Below, piece after piece: positions 17,001 to 26,204 of a stretch of DNA of 64,000 bases; position 1 is the first letter of the stretch, and each line of letters begins with the position of its first letter. Under the pieces are notes generated by a model. It did no database searches, was not told the origin of the DNA, and worked only from the letters and a program-made list of their open reading frames with translations. The DNA lies in the NCBI GenBank assembly GCA_026394375.1, contig JAPKYJ010000027.1:1-64000 (forward strand), given 5' to 3'. Source of the stretch: Methanomassiliicoccales archaeon (lineage in GTDB: Archaea; Thermoplasmatota; Thermoplasmata; Methanomassiliicoccales; UBA472). A program made the position numbers and the translations under genes.

Positions 17001-17861
17001 ATGAAAGCGCGCTCGGTCACGAGAGTGCTGACCGGAAGGCCAACCTTGGAAGGGGCGGGAGTGCACCTGTTCCGGGTCTTTGGATATGGAGAGGTCAAGC
17101 TCATGGACCCCTTCCTGATGCTGGACGATTTCCACTCCTCCAATCCAGATGACTACCTGGCAGGCTTCCCGATTCACCCGCATCGGGGCATGGAGACGGT
17201 CACATACATCATCTCTGGTAAGGTGGAGCATCAGGATTCGCTAGGCAATCGCGGCGAGATCGGTTCGGGCGATCTGCAATGGATGACCGCTGGGTCCGGC
17301 ATCATGCACCAGGAGATGCCCCGCCGATGGGAGGGGTTCATGCAGGGATTCCAGCTCTGGGTGAACCTACCTCGCAAGCACAAGATGATGCAGCCCCGCT
17401 ATCGAGATGTCAAGAAGGAGAGCATTCCCCTCCTCGAACCGGAGAAAGGGGTGGAGATCAAACTAATCGCCGGCGAGCTCCAGGGGATGAAGGGACCGGT
17501 GCAGGACCTGGTCGTGCCAGTGGAGTGCCTCGACGTCCGATTGTCCAAGGATGCACACTTCTCCCACGACATCGCCCCAGAGCACAACGCCTTCGCATAC
17601 GTGTTCGAGGGAAGCGGAATTTTCTCTGTGGACGAGGGAAGGGGCATCAGGACCGGCCAGGCAGTGGTCTTTGGAGAAGGGGACCATGTCCATGTCAGCG
17701 CTGCGGACGGAGGTGTTCGTTTCCTCTTAGCCTCCGGCCATGCGCTGCACGAGCCGATTGCCTGGAACGGCCCCATCGTCATGAACACTTCTGAGGAGCT
17801 GGAACTTGCTTCCAGCGAGCTGCGCGCCGGCACGTTCGTCAAGGCCCACCCTCAGAGATGA
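17001..17861 (+). CDS. Pirin-family cupin protein
   Basis: About 286 residues, two cupin barrels. The N-terminal barrel carries the metal site: FPIHPHRGMETVTY (two His) and SGIMHQE (third His and Glu). The second barrel starts near residue 170. Pirins bind Fe or Mn and include quercetin 2,3-dioxygenases and redox-sensing regulators; the role in archaea is not established. The frame is open from a TTG at 16971, but the ATG at 17001 fits the family start. It partly overlaps the earliest possible start of the downstream Lon-like gene. Confidence 0.92.
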   Translation: MKARSVTRVLTGRPTLEGAGVHLFRVFGYGEVKLMDPFLMLDDFHSSNPDDYLAGFPIHPHRGMETVTYIISGKVEHQDSLGNRGEIGSGDLQWMTAGSGIMHQEMPRRWEGFMQGFQLWVNLPRKHKMMQPRYRDVKKESIPLLEPEKGVEIKLIAGELQGMKGPVQDLVVPVECLDVRLSKDAHFSHDIAPEHNAFAYVFEGSGIFSVDEGRGIRTGQAVVFGEGDHVHVSAADGGVRFLLASGHALHEPIAWNGPIVMNTSEELELASSELRAGTFVKAHPQR

Positions 17862-20325
17862 TCTAGAATCGGATGGCCGCAAGAACCTGGCAAGCTTAAG
17901 TAGCGCCTGGAGCAATAATTGGACGCTACAAGGGGGTCTAGGAACGGTCAAAGAACTCAAATACGGCCAATGCCGCAATTTCAGTCCAGAAGTCGATTTC
18001 AAGTGCCAGTCGACGGCCGAGCTGGAGCCGCTGACGGAGATCATCGGGCAGGACCGGGCGGTCAAGGCGCTGCAGTTCGGACTGCGCATCAAGGACAAGG
18101 GCTTCAACGTTTTCGTGGCGGGCATGCCCGGCACGGGAAGAAAGACCGCCATCATCAACTTCATCAAACAGCTGGCCAAGGAAGCGCCCACGCCGCCGGA
18201 CTGGTGCTATGTCAACAATTTCAAGGACCAGGCCAGGCCGAAGGCCCTCCAGCTTCCTCCGGGGAGGGGAGCGAGCTTCAAGAAGGAGATGGAGAAGTTC
18301 GTTTCCGGTCTGGCCAAGGCCCTCCAGGATGCCTTCGAATCCAACGACTACGTACAGCGCCGCACCTCCAGCCTCAAGTCCATCGACGAGAAGAGGCAGG
18401 AATACAACGCCAAGATGACCAAGATGATCGCCGATGCCAAGTTTCAGCTGGTGCAATCCCCCGTGGGCGTGGCATTGGTGCCTCTCATCGATGGCCAGCA
18501 GTACACCGAGGACATGCTTGCTCAGATGCCAGCTAGGGTGCACAAGCAAATCGATGCCAAGCGCGACGAGTTGCAGGTAGAAGTGCAGAAGACCTTCGTA
18601 CAGCTGCGGGACCTGGACCGCGAAGCAGAGGAGAAGGTCAACAAGCTCAACCGGGAGATCGTCACTTTCGTGATTGAACCTCGCCTGGCACCCATGCGGG
18701 ATCAGTTCAAAGAATCGCCACAGGTATTGGAGTACCTGGCGGACGTGCAAGAGGACGTCCTGCAGAACGTGCCCCTCATCATCCAAGGAGCGAGGAAGGT
18801 GGATGGGCCGATGGGGCTGCCCATATCCATAGACTCGCCGGCCAAGAACTACCAAGTGAACCTGATCGTGGACAACTCCAAGCTGGAAGGTGCTCCGGTG
18901 GAGATCGAGCTCAACCCCACCTACTTCCGTCTGTTCGGCGCCACGGAGAAGGAGGCGAAGTTCGGCGCTCTGTTCACGGACTTCACCATGATCCGGGCAG
19001 GCTCCGCCCACAAGGCGAACGGCGGCTATCTGGTGGTGCCGGTGGAAGGCCTGTTCCAGGATCCGCTCACCTGGCCTTCGCTCAAGCAGACCCTCTCCTC
19101 AGACATGCTGGAGATCGAGGAGCAAGCGGCCCGCATGGGCTACATGGTCACCCGCTCCCTGCGGCCGGAGCCGATACCTTTCAACACCAAGGTCGTCATC
19201 ATCGGCGATCCGTACGCATTCGATGTCCTGTACGCGGCGGACAAGGACTTCCGCGGACTCTTCAAGGTGAAGGCGGACTTCGATACCACCATGCCGCGCA
19301 ACAAGGACAATGTGGAGCAGTACGCGGCCTTCGTATGCACGCTGTGCAACAAGGAGAGCTTGCTGCATTTGGACGCAGGTGCGATGTCCGAAGTGGTGGA
19401 GCTCTCCTCCCGCATGGTGGAGGACCAGAACAAGCTCAGCACGCACTTCGCGGAGATAGCGAACGTCGTCCGCGAGGCCAACTTCTACGCCCGCCAGGAG
19501 AAGGCGGCGGAGATAGCGCGCAAGCACGTCGTGAGGACCATCGAGGAAAAGGTGTACCGCTCCAACATGATCCAAAAGAAGATGGAAGAGATGGTGCAGA
19601 AGGGCATGGTGCTCCTGGAGACCAAAGGCGAGAAAGTGGGGCAGGTGAACGGGCTCTCGGTTATCTCCCTCGGTGACTACGCCTTCGGAAGGCCATCGCG
19701 GATAACCGCCTCTGTGGGCGTGGGGAAGGAGGGGGTCATCGACATCGAGCGCGAGGCGCAAATGAGCGGCCCCACCCATCACAAGGGCGTGCTCATCCTG
19801 GGCGGATACCTCAATGGCACCTACGCCACCGAGAGGCCGCTCTCCCTCACCGCCAGGCTGGTGTTCGAGCAGTCGTACTCGGGCGTGGACGGGGACTCGG
19901 CTTCCTCCACCGAGCTGTACTGCATCCTATCCGCCCTCTCGGACAAGCCGATCAAGCAGTATCTGGCCGTCACGGGCAGCGTCAACCAGAAGGGCGAGGT
20001 GCAAGCCATAGGCGGCGTCAACGAGAAGATCGAGGGCTTCTTCGAGACCTGCAAGATCTCCGGCATCAGCGGCAAGCAGGGCGTGCTCATACCGCGAAGC
20101 AACGTGCAGAACCTCATGCTCAAGCAAGAAGTACTGGACGCCATCAAGCGGGGCAAGTTCCACATCTATCCGATCAAGGTCATCAGCGAGGGGATTGAGG
20201 TCCTGACCGGTGTGAGGGCGGGCGAACGTCGTCCGGATGGCAGCTTCGAGAAAGGCACCATCAACGACCTGGTGCAAAGGCGCCTGAACGATATGGCGGA
20301 CCGTATCAAGGAGTTCCGCAGCTGA
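17806..20325 (+). CDS. Lon-like protease with AAA_32-type ATPase domain
   Basis: Up to 839 residues. An N-terminal region aligned by TAELEPL and IIGQDRAVKAL leads into an AAA_32-type domain with a long helical insertion (about 150-320), then a C-terminal Lon protease domain. The proteolytic dyad is present: Ser in DGDSASST and Lys in IGGVNEKIEGFF. The P-loop reads GMPGTGRKT, with Arg where Walker A has Lys, and the Walker B region (GGYLVVPVEGLF) lacks the acidic pair, so ATP hydrolysis may be lost, as in LonC-type proteases. The start is uncertain. The first standard start (TTG 17806) overlaps the pirin gene, and recognisable homology begins only near 17947. Confidence 0.9.
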   Translation: MLPASCAPARSSRPTLRDDLESDGRKNLASLSSAWSNNWTLQGGLGTVKELKYGQCRNFSPEVDFKCQSTAELEPLTEIIGQDRAVKALQFGLRIKDKGFNVFVAGMPGTGRKTAIINFIKQLAKEAPTPPDWCYVNNFKDQARPKALQLPPGRGASFKKEMEKFVSGLAKALQDAFESNDYVQRRTSSLKSIDEKRQEYNAKMTKMIADAKFQLVQSPVGVALVPLIDGQQYTEDMLAQMPARVHKQIDAKRDELQVEVQKTFVQLRDLDREAEEKVNKLNREIVTFVIEPRLAPMRDQFKESPQVLEYLADVQEDVLQNVPLIIQGARKVDGPMGLPISIDSPAKNYQVNLIVDNSKLEGAPVEIELNPTYFRLFGATEKEAKFGALFTDFTMIRAGSAHKANGGYLVVPVEGLFQDPLTWPSLKQTLSSDMLEIEEQAARMGYMVTRSLRPEPIPFNTKVVIIGDPYAFDVLYAADKDFRGLFKVKADFDTTMPRNKDNVEQYAAFVCTLCNKESLLHLDAGAMSEVVELSSRMVEDQNKLSTHFAEIANVVREANFYARQEKAAEIARKHVVRTIEEKVYRSNMIQKKMEEMVQKGMVLLETKGEKVGQVNGLSVISLGDYAFGRPSRITASVGVGKEGVIDIEREAQMSGPTHHKGVLILGGYLNGTYATERPLSLTARLVFEQSYSGVDGDSASSTELYCILSALSDKPIKQYLAVTGSVNQKGEVQAIGGVNEKIEGFFETCKISGISGKQGVLIPRSNVQNLMLKQEVLDAIKRGKFHIYPIKVISEGIEVLTGVRAGERRPDGSFEKGTINDLVQRRLNDMADRIKEFRS

Positions 20326-20438
20326 TACCTCGACCTACGATCAACTTGAATCGAACGGCGACTGACAAGCAACGACTCAATGGATCATGAGCAGTGGCGC
20401 CGAAGAACATAGCTGAGGTGGAAGTGATAGAGAGCGAT

Positions 20439-21665
20439 CTACCTTCTCGCCGTCGTGGTGGCAGCTGACTGTCCTTCGGGCCGCAGGTCCTTGAACATGA
20501 GGAAGAACGCCGCGATGGCGAAGATGTAGAGCATTGCTGCCAGATAGAACGGCAGGTCGTAGATACCTGCAGCCAGCAAGGCGCCACCGAAGAAAGTGGT
20601 GACGCTGTTCGGAAGGCGCCAGACGATGTTGTTGACCGCGCTCGCCAGCCCTCGCTCCTCTTTGGAAATGATGCTCATCATGTATGAGTCGCCCAGTGGG
20701 CCAGCCATGTTCATGAGGACCGAGCGCACCAAGAACACGACCGCCGCCAGTGCGGCGCCGGGCATGAGGGGGATAAGGACCATGAAGATGGTGGAAGTTC
20801 CCTGGCACAGAACGATGGCACGCACCGATCCGAACCTCTTCCCCAGCCTGGTGGAGACGATGGTGGCAATCCCTATGGTGATGCCAGAGACCGCCAGCAG
20901 GGGGCCGCTCCAGGTGTCAGGGATGGAGTACCGTAGCCAGAGCCAAGTGGGGATCAGGGGTATGATCAATCCCGCCCCCAGGCCGATGAGGGCGTTGCAG
21001 CCGGAGAAGCGCAGGATCCGCCCCATGTTCTTTCCTCGCTTCAGCCCCTGCTTCGGTCTCTTGTGTTCGTGGTAGTCGCGCAACAGCCTTGACAGGGCAA
21101 AAGGCGATACTATGCTCAAGATCGCCATCAGCAGGAAGGTGTAGGAGTGGATCTGGGCGGAGCTGATGTTGAGCACGTCCTGCAGAGCGGGGAAGAAGAA
21201 CGGCAGGGCAGCGCCAACCGACATGGCGGTGCCATTGACGATGAATGATACGACGAAGGCTCCATCCCGATTCTCCAGGGTGGTCATGTCCGCGATCATG
21301 GCGTTCCAGGTGGCCATGTAGGCCCCTTCGCCGATGCCCCCCAGCATTGCGGCCAACATCAGGACCGTGAAGTCTGTGGTGACGCCAAATGCGAGCATCA
21401 CGGGGGCCATGACCAGCAAGCCCGCCAGCAGGATGCGCTTCCTCCCGATGCGGTCAGAAAGGAGACCGATGGGCACTGCCACCACGACCAGGGCAAGGCC
21501 GGTGACGCCCATGATGGCGCCCACCTGTCCCGAGGAGAGTCCGACCTCGGGCAGATAGGCCGCGACGATCGTGAGCAGGTAGCCGTACCCTACGCTCGAG
21601 AAGACCGTGAGGTAGATGAGCCACTTCACGGTGCGGGGAACATGTGGGGAGATGCCCTTTCTCAT
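20439..21665 (-). CDS. MFS transporter
   Basis: A 408-residue major facilitator with about 12 membrane helices in two halves. The loop 2-3 motif GLLSDRIGRKR (motif A) and the acidic/Gly-rich helices LGGIGEGAYMATW are typical, and a weaker repeat occurs in the second half (TRLGKRFGS). The central loop (about 195-215) is Lys/Arg-rich and cytoplasmic. The pattern fits the drug or sugar efflux branch, but no substrate can be inferred. Single gene. Confidence 0.9.
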   Translation of the reverse strand: MRKGISPHVPRTVKWLIYLTVFSSVGYGYLLTIVAAYLPEVGLSSGQVGAIMGVTGLALVVVAVPIGLLSDRIGRKRILLAGLLVMAPVMLAFGVTTDFTVLMLAAMLGGIGEGAYMATWNAMIADMTTLENRDGAFVVSFIVNGTAMSVGAALPFFFPALQDVLNISSAQIHSYTFLLMAILSIVSPFALSRLLRDYHEHKRPKQGLKRGKNMGRILRFSGCNALIGLGAGLIIPLIPTWLWLRYSIPDTWSGPLLAVSGITIGIATIVSTRLGKRFGSVRAIVLCQGTSTIFMVLIPLMPGAALAAVVFLVRSVLMNMAGPLGDSYMMSIISKEERGLASAVNNIVWRLPNSVTTFFGGALLAAGIYDLPFYLAAMLYIFAIAAFFLMFKDLRPEGQSAATTTARR

Positions 21666-21724
21666 GGCGCGCCTCGGCGAGCGCGAGATTCCGCCCCATC
21701 CATATCAAGGCTGCGTCGCGGCCC

Positions 21725-21835
21725 TTAAACCACCGAGGCCACGCCCAGAACGATGGTGATCAGAAGAAGCGGATATGCCTCCAGGATCGAGATTGCCAAC
21801 AACAATACTACGCCCGTCCCCTTGGAGGACCTCAT
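21725..21835 (-). CDS. Possible 36-residue membrane peptide
   Basis: The ATG at 21835 opens a frame with a basic start (MRSSKGTG) and a hydrophobic stretch of about 28 residues ending in VASVV, enough for one membrane helix. There is no ribosome site. Its position between the MFS and thioredoxin genes on the same strand makes it plausible, but it could be chance. Confidence 0.25.
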   Translation of the reverse strand: MRSSKGTGVVLLLAISILEAYPLLLITIVLGVASVV

Positions 21836-21887
21836 CTTGGTCAAACGTCTCAGTCAAGAAGAGATAGTCGTTGCGCCTCTCGCCCTC

Positions 21888-22238
21888 TCAAAGGCAGCCT
21901 TTGATCTCTGAGCGCAGCTCCTCCTTGACCCGCTCCCCGACCACGGCCTTTGCCAGCTCTCCGCCCTTGAAAATGAGGAAGGTGGGCGTTCCACTGACAT
22001 CGTACCGCCGAGCGATGACTATATTGGCGGGAGCGTTTAAGCGACCGAATATCACCGTACCGGTCATCTCCTCGCACAGCTCTTGGAAGGCCGGCTCCAT
22101 GCGCTTGCAGTGACCGCACCCCGACATATAGACCATGACCACTGCCGTTCCGCCCTTGGAGAGGAAGTCGCCGAAGCTCTTCTCGCTGAGCTCTGCAGGC
22201 CCGCCCGTCTTCTGATCATCGCTGCTGAAGAAGCCCAT
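21888..22238 (-). CDS. Thioredoxin-like protein (CGHC)
   Basis: A 116-residue thioredoxin fold with active site MSGCGHCKRMEP, followed by the cis-Pro motif SGTPTFLIFKGG. CGHC is the motif of protein disulfide isomerases, more oxidising than CGPC thioredoxins, so it may be an isomerase or a general cytosolic reductant. The ATG at 22238 is preceded by AAAGGAGA, a good ribosome site, and was preferred over the upstream TTG at 22253. No reductase gene is adjacent. Confidence 0.9.
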   Translation of the reverse strand: MGFFSSDDQKTGGPAELSEKSFGDFLSKGGTAVVMVYMSGCGHCKRMEPAFQELCEEMTGTVIFGRLNAPANIVIARRYDVSGTPTFLIFKGGELAKAVVGERVKEELRSEIKGCL

Positions 22239-22554
22239 GTTCTCCTTTGACAATTGTGAGGTCGGGCTATAATACCTTACCAGAACGGAATTCGTTCACT
22301 TGCGAAAGAGGGGAGAATAGAAATGAAGGGGGGGCCGTCCCCTTCCCCAAAGGGCCATGCGGCGGCTCTTCCCTTCAGCGGAAAGCATGCCCGCTCGAGA
22401 TAAATAAGGCTTTGCTGACTGGAGAACTATTTCGAATTTCTACCATGCGAGAATCACTCAATGTTCGTGTATCGCTAGCCGACCAAGCCAGTCGCAGTAG
22501 GGTCGCAACTTATATATCCAACGTCGGACAACTGTCATACATAGGGATGCACTT
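22239..22554. other. Intergenic region with divergent promoters
   Basis: Separates the divergent thioredoxin and ftsZ genes. No gene is seen. It holds the ftsZ TATA box at 22510-22517 and a long leader or upstream region with no recognised element. Confidence 0.5.
22510..22517 (+). promoter_or_regulatory. TATA box of ftsZ
   Basis: TTATATAT lies 38-45 bases before the ATG at 22555, predicting a transcript start near 22540 and a leader of roughly 15 bases. Confidence 0.7.
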
Positions 22555-23730
22555 ATGCCAAACTCATTGGTCAAGAGCGCTCTCGAGAGCGTGAAGAATC
22601 AGGCTGAGCCGCCTGGACAAGCGAACATGGGAGTATCTGCCGCCGACGAAGAGATCAAGAGGATCGCGGCGCAGCTCGAGGTCAGTATCAAGATCGTGGG
22701 CTGCGGGGGCGGTGGTTCGAACACCATCAATCGATGCGTTGACGCCGGAATAAGCGGAGCGCAACTTTGTGCCTTGAACACCGATGCCAAGCACCTGCTG
22801 ACCGTGATCGCGCCGACCAAGATACTCATAGGCAAGGTGACTACGCGAGGCCTTGGAGCGGGAGCGATCCCGGAAGTGGGAGAGCAAGCCGCGCGCGAGA
22901 ACGAGATGGAGATCCGCAAGTTCCTGGAAGGCTCGAACATCGTCTTCGTCACCGCGGGAATGGGGGGCGGAACCGGCACGGGTTCGGCGCACTTCGTGGC
23001 CGGCATCGCCAAGGAGAGGATCAGGGCGCTGACCATCGGAGTGGTCACGTTGCCATTCAAGTCCGAGGGAACGGTCCGAATGGAGAATGCTCTCGACGGG
23101 CTGGATAAGCTCCGCCGGGTCACCGACACCACCATCGTGGTCCCGAACGACAAGCTGCTCGAGATGGTACCGAAGCTGCCAGTGCAGGCGGCCTTCAAAG
23201 TGGCGGACGAAGTGCTCATGCAGACGATCAAAGGGCTGACCGAGATCATCACCAAGCCCGGCCTGGTCAACCTGGACTACGCAGACATACTCACCATCAT
23301 GAACGAAGGAGGAGTAGCGTTCGTGGGAATGGGCGAGTCGGACAAGGACAGCTCCGACGACCGCGTCAAGGACGCGGTGCACGAAGCGCTCACCTCCCCG
23401 TTGCTGGGGGACATCAATGTGAAGCAGTCGAAGGGCGCACTTGTGAGAGTGGTGGGCGGGCCGGACATGACTGTCGACGAAGCCCAGAGAGCTGCGGACA
23501 TCGTGGGTAAGAGCGTCGATCCCCGCGCGAGGATCATCTGGGGATGCTCGATCGAGCCGGAGAACGAGGGCAAGGTGCAGGTACTGGTCATCTTCACCGG
23601 GGCAAAGAGCAAGTTCATGCTGGACGGAGCGAGCGACGACGTGGCCGCCAGGCTGGGCATCAGGGAGCAGAAGCTGGGGGCGGTGGCCACGGGCCACGGA
23701 GGAAACGAAGGCATCGACTTCGTGCACTGA
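22555..23730 (+). CDS. ftsZ: Cell division GTPase FtsZ
   Basis: The tubulin-like GTPase that forms the cytokinetic ring. A 391-residue protein with a 40-residue N-terminal extension, the nucleotide-loop KIVGCGGGGSNTINR, the tubulin signature GGGTGTG (137-143) and the T7 synergy region around NLDYADILTIMNEGG. The C-terminus ends in EGIDFVH, like the short conserved tail of archaeal FtsZ1 proteins that binds membrane anchors. Monocistronic, with its own TATA box. No sepF-type anchor gene is next to it. Confidence 0.97.
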   Translation: MPNSLVKSALESVKNQAEPPGQANMGVSAADEEIKRIAAQLEVSIKIVGCGGGGSNTINRCVDAGISGAQLCALNTDAKHLLTVIAPTKILIGKVTTRGLGAGAIPEVGEQAARENEMEIRKFLEGSNIVFVTAGMGGGTGTGSAHFVAGIAKERIRALTIGVVTLPFKSEGTVRMENALDGLDKLRRVTDTTIVVPNDKLLEMVPKLPVQAAFKVADEVLMQTIKGLTEIITKPGLVNLDYADILTIMNEGGVAFVGMGESDKDSSDDRVKDAVHEALTSPLLGDINVKQSKGALVRVVGGPDMTVDEAQRAADIVGKSVDPRARIIWGCSIEPENEGKVQVLVIFTGAKSKFMLDGASDDVAARLGIREQKLGAVATGHGGNEGIDFVH

Positions 23731-23933
23731 TCCGACCCACTCCAAACCTCTTCTTCCTTCTTCTTTCAGTCTCGGCCTTCGACGGTGATCCTGAGACGGT
23801 TCGCCCACGTGCCTGAGACTGCAGCGGAACAAACACCCGTCTGAATCGGCGCGGCTTAGTGGTGCATCCTAAGCTACAAGCTCCTGAAGCGCGGATTGAT
23901 TAACGAAGGGCGCGTTCGGTCGAGGTCGAGAGC

Positions 23934-24914
23934 ATGGACGGTCGGAAGAGAAGGGAGAAGACAACGATCGAGGGAGCGATGGTCCTGGCCCTCGCCAAGA
24001 AGGAAAGGAGCGCAGAGGAGCTGGTATCGTTGTTCTTGACCGATGCTGAGCAAAGCCGGGCCCGGGCAACGCTGCACTCTCTCGTCGAGACCGGCATCGT
24101 GACCAAGGGCGTGGATGAGGGACCGTGCGCGCTGGCACAGACCATCGAGGCGATGAGGGGGGCGTTCTGGCTCGCCGACCGCGAAGGTTTGGGAGGAGAT
24201 TTCCTCTCCTCGGCCTACATGCAGAAGTTGATCCACGAGAGATTCCTGGATGAGATGACACGAGAGCTTGTGTACTCCTCCATCCTCTCGATCCTGAGCA
24301 TCATCACTTCGAACCCCGGGGAGAGGGAGCGGGACCCGACCATGAGCTCGTTGACAGAACGCCTCATCGAGGATGAGGAGAGCATGCTCGGCATGAGCGC
24401 CATCGCCGGCCTACTAGAGGAGGTCGGTTTCCGAGAGTTCCTGGCATTCAATCTCGGCGACTGTGCGGATGAAGAGGAGCGCTCGAGCAGAAAGCGGGAG
24501 GTCCTGGAGAGCATGGCCGAGAGGGACATCGTCATGTTCTTCGGCAAGGAACCGGTCCTGGATCCAGCCGCTGAGGTGTTGAGGGACGCGCTCTTTCCCG
24601 CTGAGAGGAGAGAAGAGGTCCTGGTGCTCCTGCGTTCGTCTTCCGCCGCAATGCGAGCGGTCCTCACGACCGCGGAAGGACGGTCGTCCGCTCTGCTTTC
24701 GGAGGCCATCGGTTCGCTCCTTCCCCTCCTAGAACATTTGTTTGCAGTCTTCGTGCACGCGGACCTCGTCCGCTGCGACGTCGCAAGCAAGGCCAAGGCC
24801 GAGGGTGAGCTTCTGGCCGTGGCTGAAGAATGCGCTAGACGATGGAGGGGAGAGCCGCCTTTTCTCCTAGCTCTTCAGCAGAGGGCGAGGGACGAGTTGA
24901 AGAAGGAAAGATGA
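23934..24914 (+). CDS. Helical protein with possible winged-helix start, unknown
   Basis: A 326-residue, strongly helical, acidic protein. The first 60 residues (IEGAMVLALAKKERSAEELVSLFL, then SLVETGIVTKG) look like a winged-helix DNA- or protein-binding domain. The rest is Glu/Arg/Leu-rich, with repeated helical hairpins that could be an oligomerisation or scaffold region. No catalytic motif, membrane segment or named family is recognised. The gene lies alone downstream of ftsZ; a link to cell division is possible but not supported by sequence. Confidence 0.7.
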   Translation: MDGRKRREKTTIEGAMVLALAKKERSAEELVSLFLTDAEQSRARATLHSLVETGIVTKGVDEGPCALAQTIEAMRGAFWLADREGLGGDFLSSAYMQKLIHERFLDEMTRELVYSSILSILSIITSNPGERERDPTMSSLTERLIEDEESMLGMSAIAGLLEEVGFREFLAFNLGDCADEEERSSRKREVLESMAERDIVMFFGKEPVLDPAAEVLRDALFPAERREEVLVLLRSSSAAMRAVLTTAEGRSSALLSEAIGSLLPLLEHLFAVFVHADLVRCDVASKAKAEGELLAVAEECARRWRGEPPFLLALQQRARDELKKER

Positions 24915-24924
24915 TGAGAGGCGT

Positions 24925-25326
24925 TCAGTCCAGGAGTCGCTTCTCTCCCTGCAATGCCTGTATCTCGGTGATGTCCTGAGTGGCCTCCAGGCAACCGAGG
25001 TACTTGCCCGAAGGACCGCGCAACGCGTGGTACTCGATCATGATCTTCCTCTTCCCCCTCCCTTCCATATGCAGATCGATCCAGAAGCGCGCCCCCTCCC
25101 TCTTGCCCTGCTTCATCTCCTCTAGGATGGCCTCCACCTTGTCCAGCGATCTTTTTGGATGGCAATTGCGCACATCCCGCCCCACCACCGCCGCTGGCCG
25201 CTTGAAGATGCGGCTCTCATGTCGGTTCCACGCTACCACCTTGTCCTTGGAGTCTAAGACCGAGAACTCCACTGGCACCGTTTCCAGGACCGCCTGCAAC
25301 AGCTCACCTTCGAGTTTACCGATCAT
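24925..25326 (-). CDS. PAS domain protein (DUF438 C-terminal type)
   Basis: A 133-residue protein made of a single PAS fold. It matches the C-terminal sensor half of DUF438 proteins: PVEFSVLDSKDKVVAWNRHESRIFKR, VVGRDVRNCHP and a closing YLGCLEATQDITEIQALQG. The conserved NCHP motif includes Cys-His residues that could bind heme or a metal. The normal N-terminal hemerythrin-like half is absent. An upstream start at 25458 gives an unlikely N-terminus; the ATG at 25326 has a purine-rich ribosome site. Probably a stand-alone redox or ligand sensor. Confidence 0.8.
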   Translation of the reverse strand: MIGKLEGELLQAVLETVPVEFSVLDSKDKVVAWNRHESRIFKRPAAVVGRDVRNCHPKRSLDKVEAILEEMKQGKREGARFWIDLHMEGRGKRKIMIEYHALRGPSGKYLGCLEATQDITEIQALQGEKRLLD

Positions 25327-25608
25327 CCTCTTATCACCTTCGACTAGAATCGTGCCAGCGGTAGATGAGCCAATCGGTGCTCCCATCGACACAAAGAAGA
25401 AGCACTGTCGGTATCGGCGGCGGAGGAGCTTTCGACCAACGGCCACGTCCTGATACACCAGGACGACGGATTGATGCTCGCCGAGAAGTCGGTCGACCGG
25501 GACCGTCTGGAGGACGAGTTTCGACCGCTCCCGGAATCGTTGGAAAAAGCACGGAGGGCGTGAGCGATGGAAGCCGTGTAAAGATTAATTACCGGCACCT
25601 CGGTAGTA

Positions 25609-26163
25609 TTGGCCGTGACCGAATCATTGCAGTACACGGTGGAGAATCATATTGGGAACGTGGAGATCCGTCGCTATCCCACCATCGTCCTGGCGACCGT
25701 GACCGGATTGACCGATAATGCTGCCTTTCGCGTCCTCTTCCGCTATATCACAGGCGACAATCGCACCCGGACGGACGTGGCGATGACCGTTCCCGTGATC
25801 TCCAATGGACCGACCTCCGAGGAACTTGCCATGACCAGACCGGTGGTCTCGGACAACACGACCTTCTCCTTTGCCATGCCCCCTATGTACTCCATCAGCA
25901 CCATCCCAGAGCCGCTTGATGACAGGGTGAAGATGGTAGAGATCAAGTCAAGGAGAATGGCAGTGCTGCGCTTCTCTGGGCGAGCGGGGGCGGAGAGCGT
26001 GAAGAAGCTAGAAGATGAGTTGCTCCATACGCTGAAGGAGAATGGAATGCGGACAAGAGGCACCCCGGTCCTGATGCGATATAATGGACCTGGTACTCCC
26101 GGCTTCTTGCGCCATAATGAGGTGGCGGTGGAGATCGAGGACCTGGCGCCTATCCAGAAATGA
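25609..26163 (+). CDS. SOUL heme-binding family protein
   Basis: A 184-residue protein with the SOUL/HBP barrel pattern: an N-terminal YTVENHIGNVEIRRYP, a middle MTVPVI strand, MPPMYSISTIPEP, the RRMAVLRFSG strand and a C-terminal NEVAVEI. Family members bind heme or other tetrapyrroles; the role in archaea is not known. Start at TTG 25609 or GTG 25615. A 65-codon open frame upstream (25369-25563) reads like protein but has no ordinary start, so it is not listed as a gene. Confidence 0.88.
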   Translation: MAVTESLQYTVENHIGNVEIRRYPTIVLATVTGLTDNAAFRVLFRYITGDNRTRTDVAMTVPVISNGPTSEELAMTRPVVSDNTTFSFAMPPMYSISTIPEPLDDRVKMVEIKSRRMAVLRFSGRAGAESVKKLEDELLHTLKENGMRTRGTPVLMRYNGPGTPGFLRHNEVAVEIEDLAPIQK

Positions 26164-26204
26164 TAGGGAGCGGCCAAGTGTTATATCGCTGAGGCGCACA
26201 ATCG

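Noticed and set aside
25369-25563. A 65-codon plus-strand open frame with protein-like composition
   Set aside because: No ordinary start codon until late in the frame, no ribosome site and no family; not strong enough to list as a gene.
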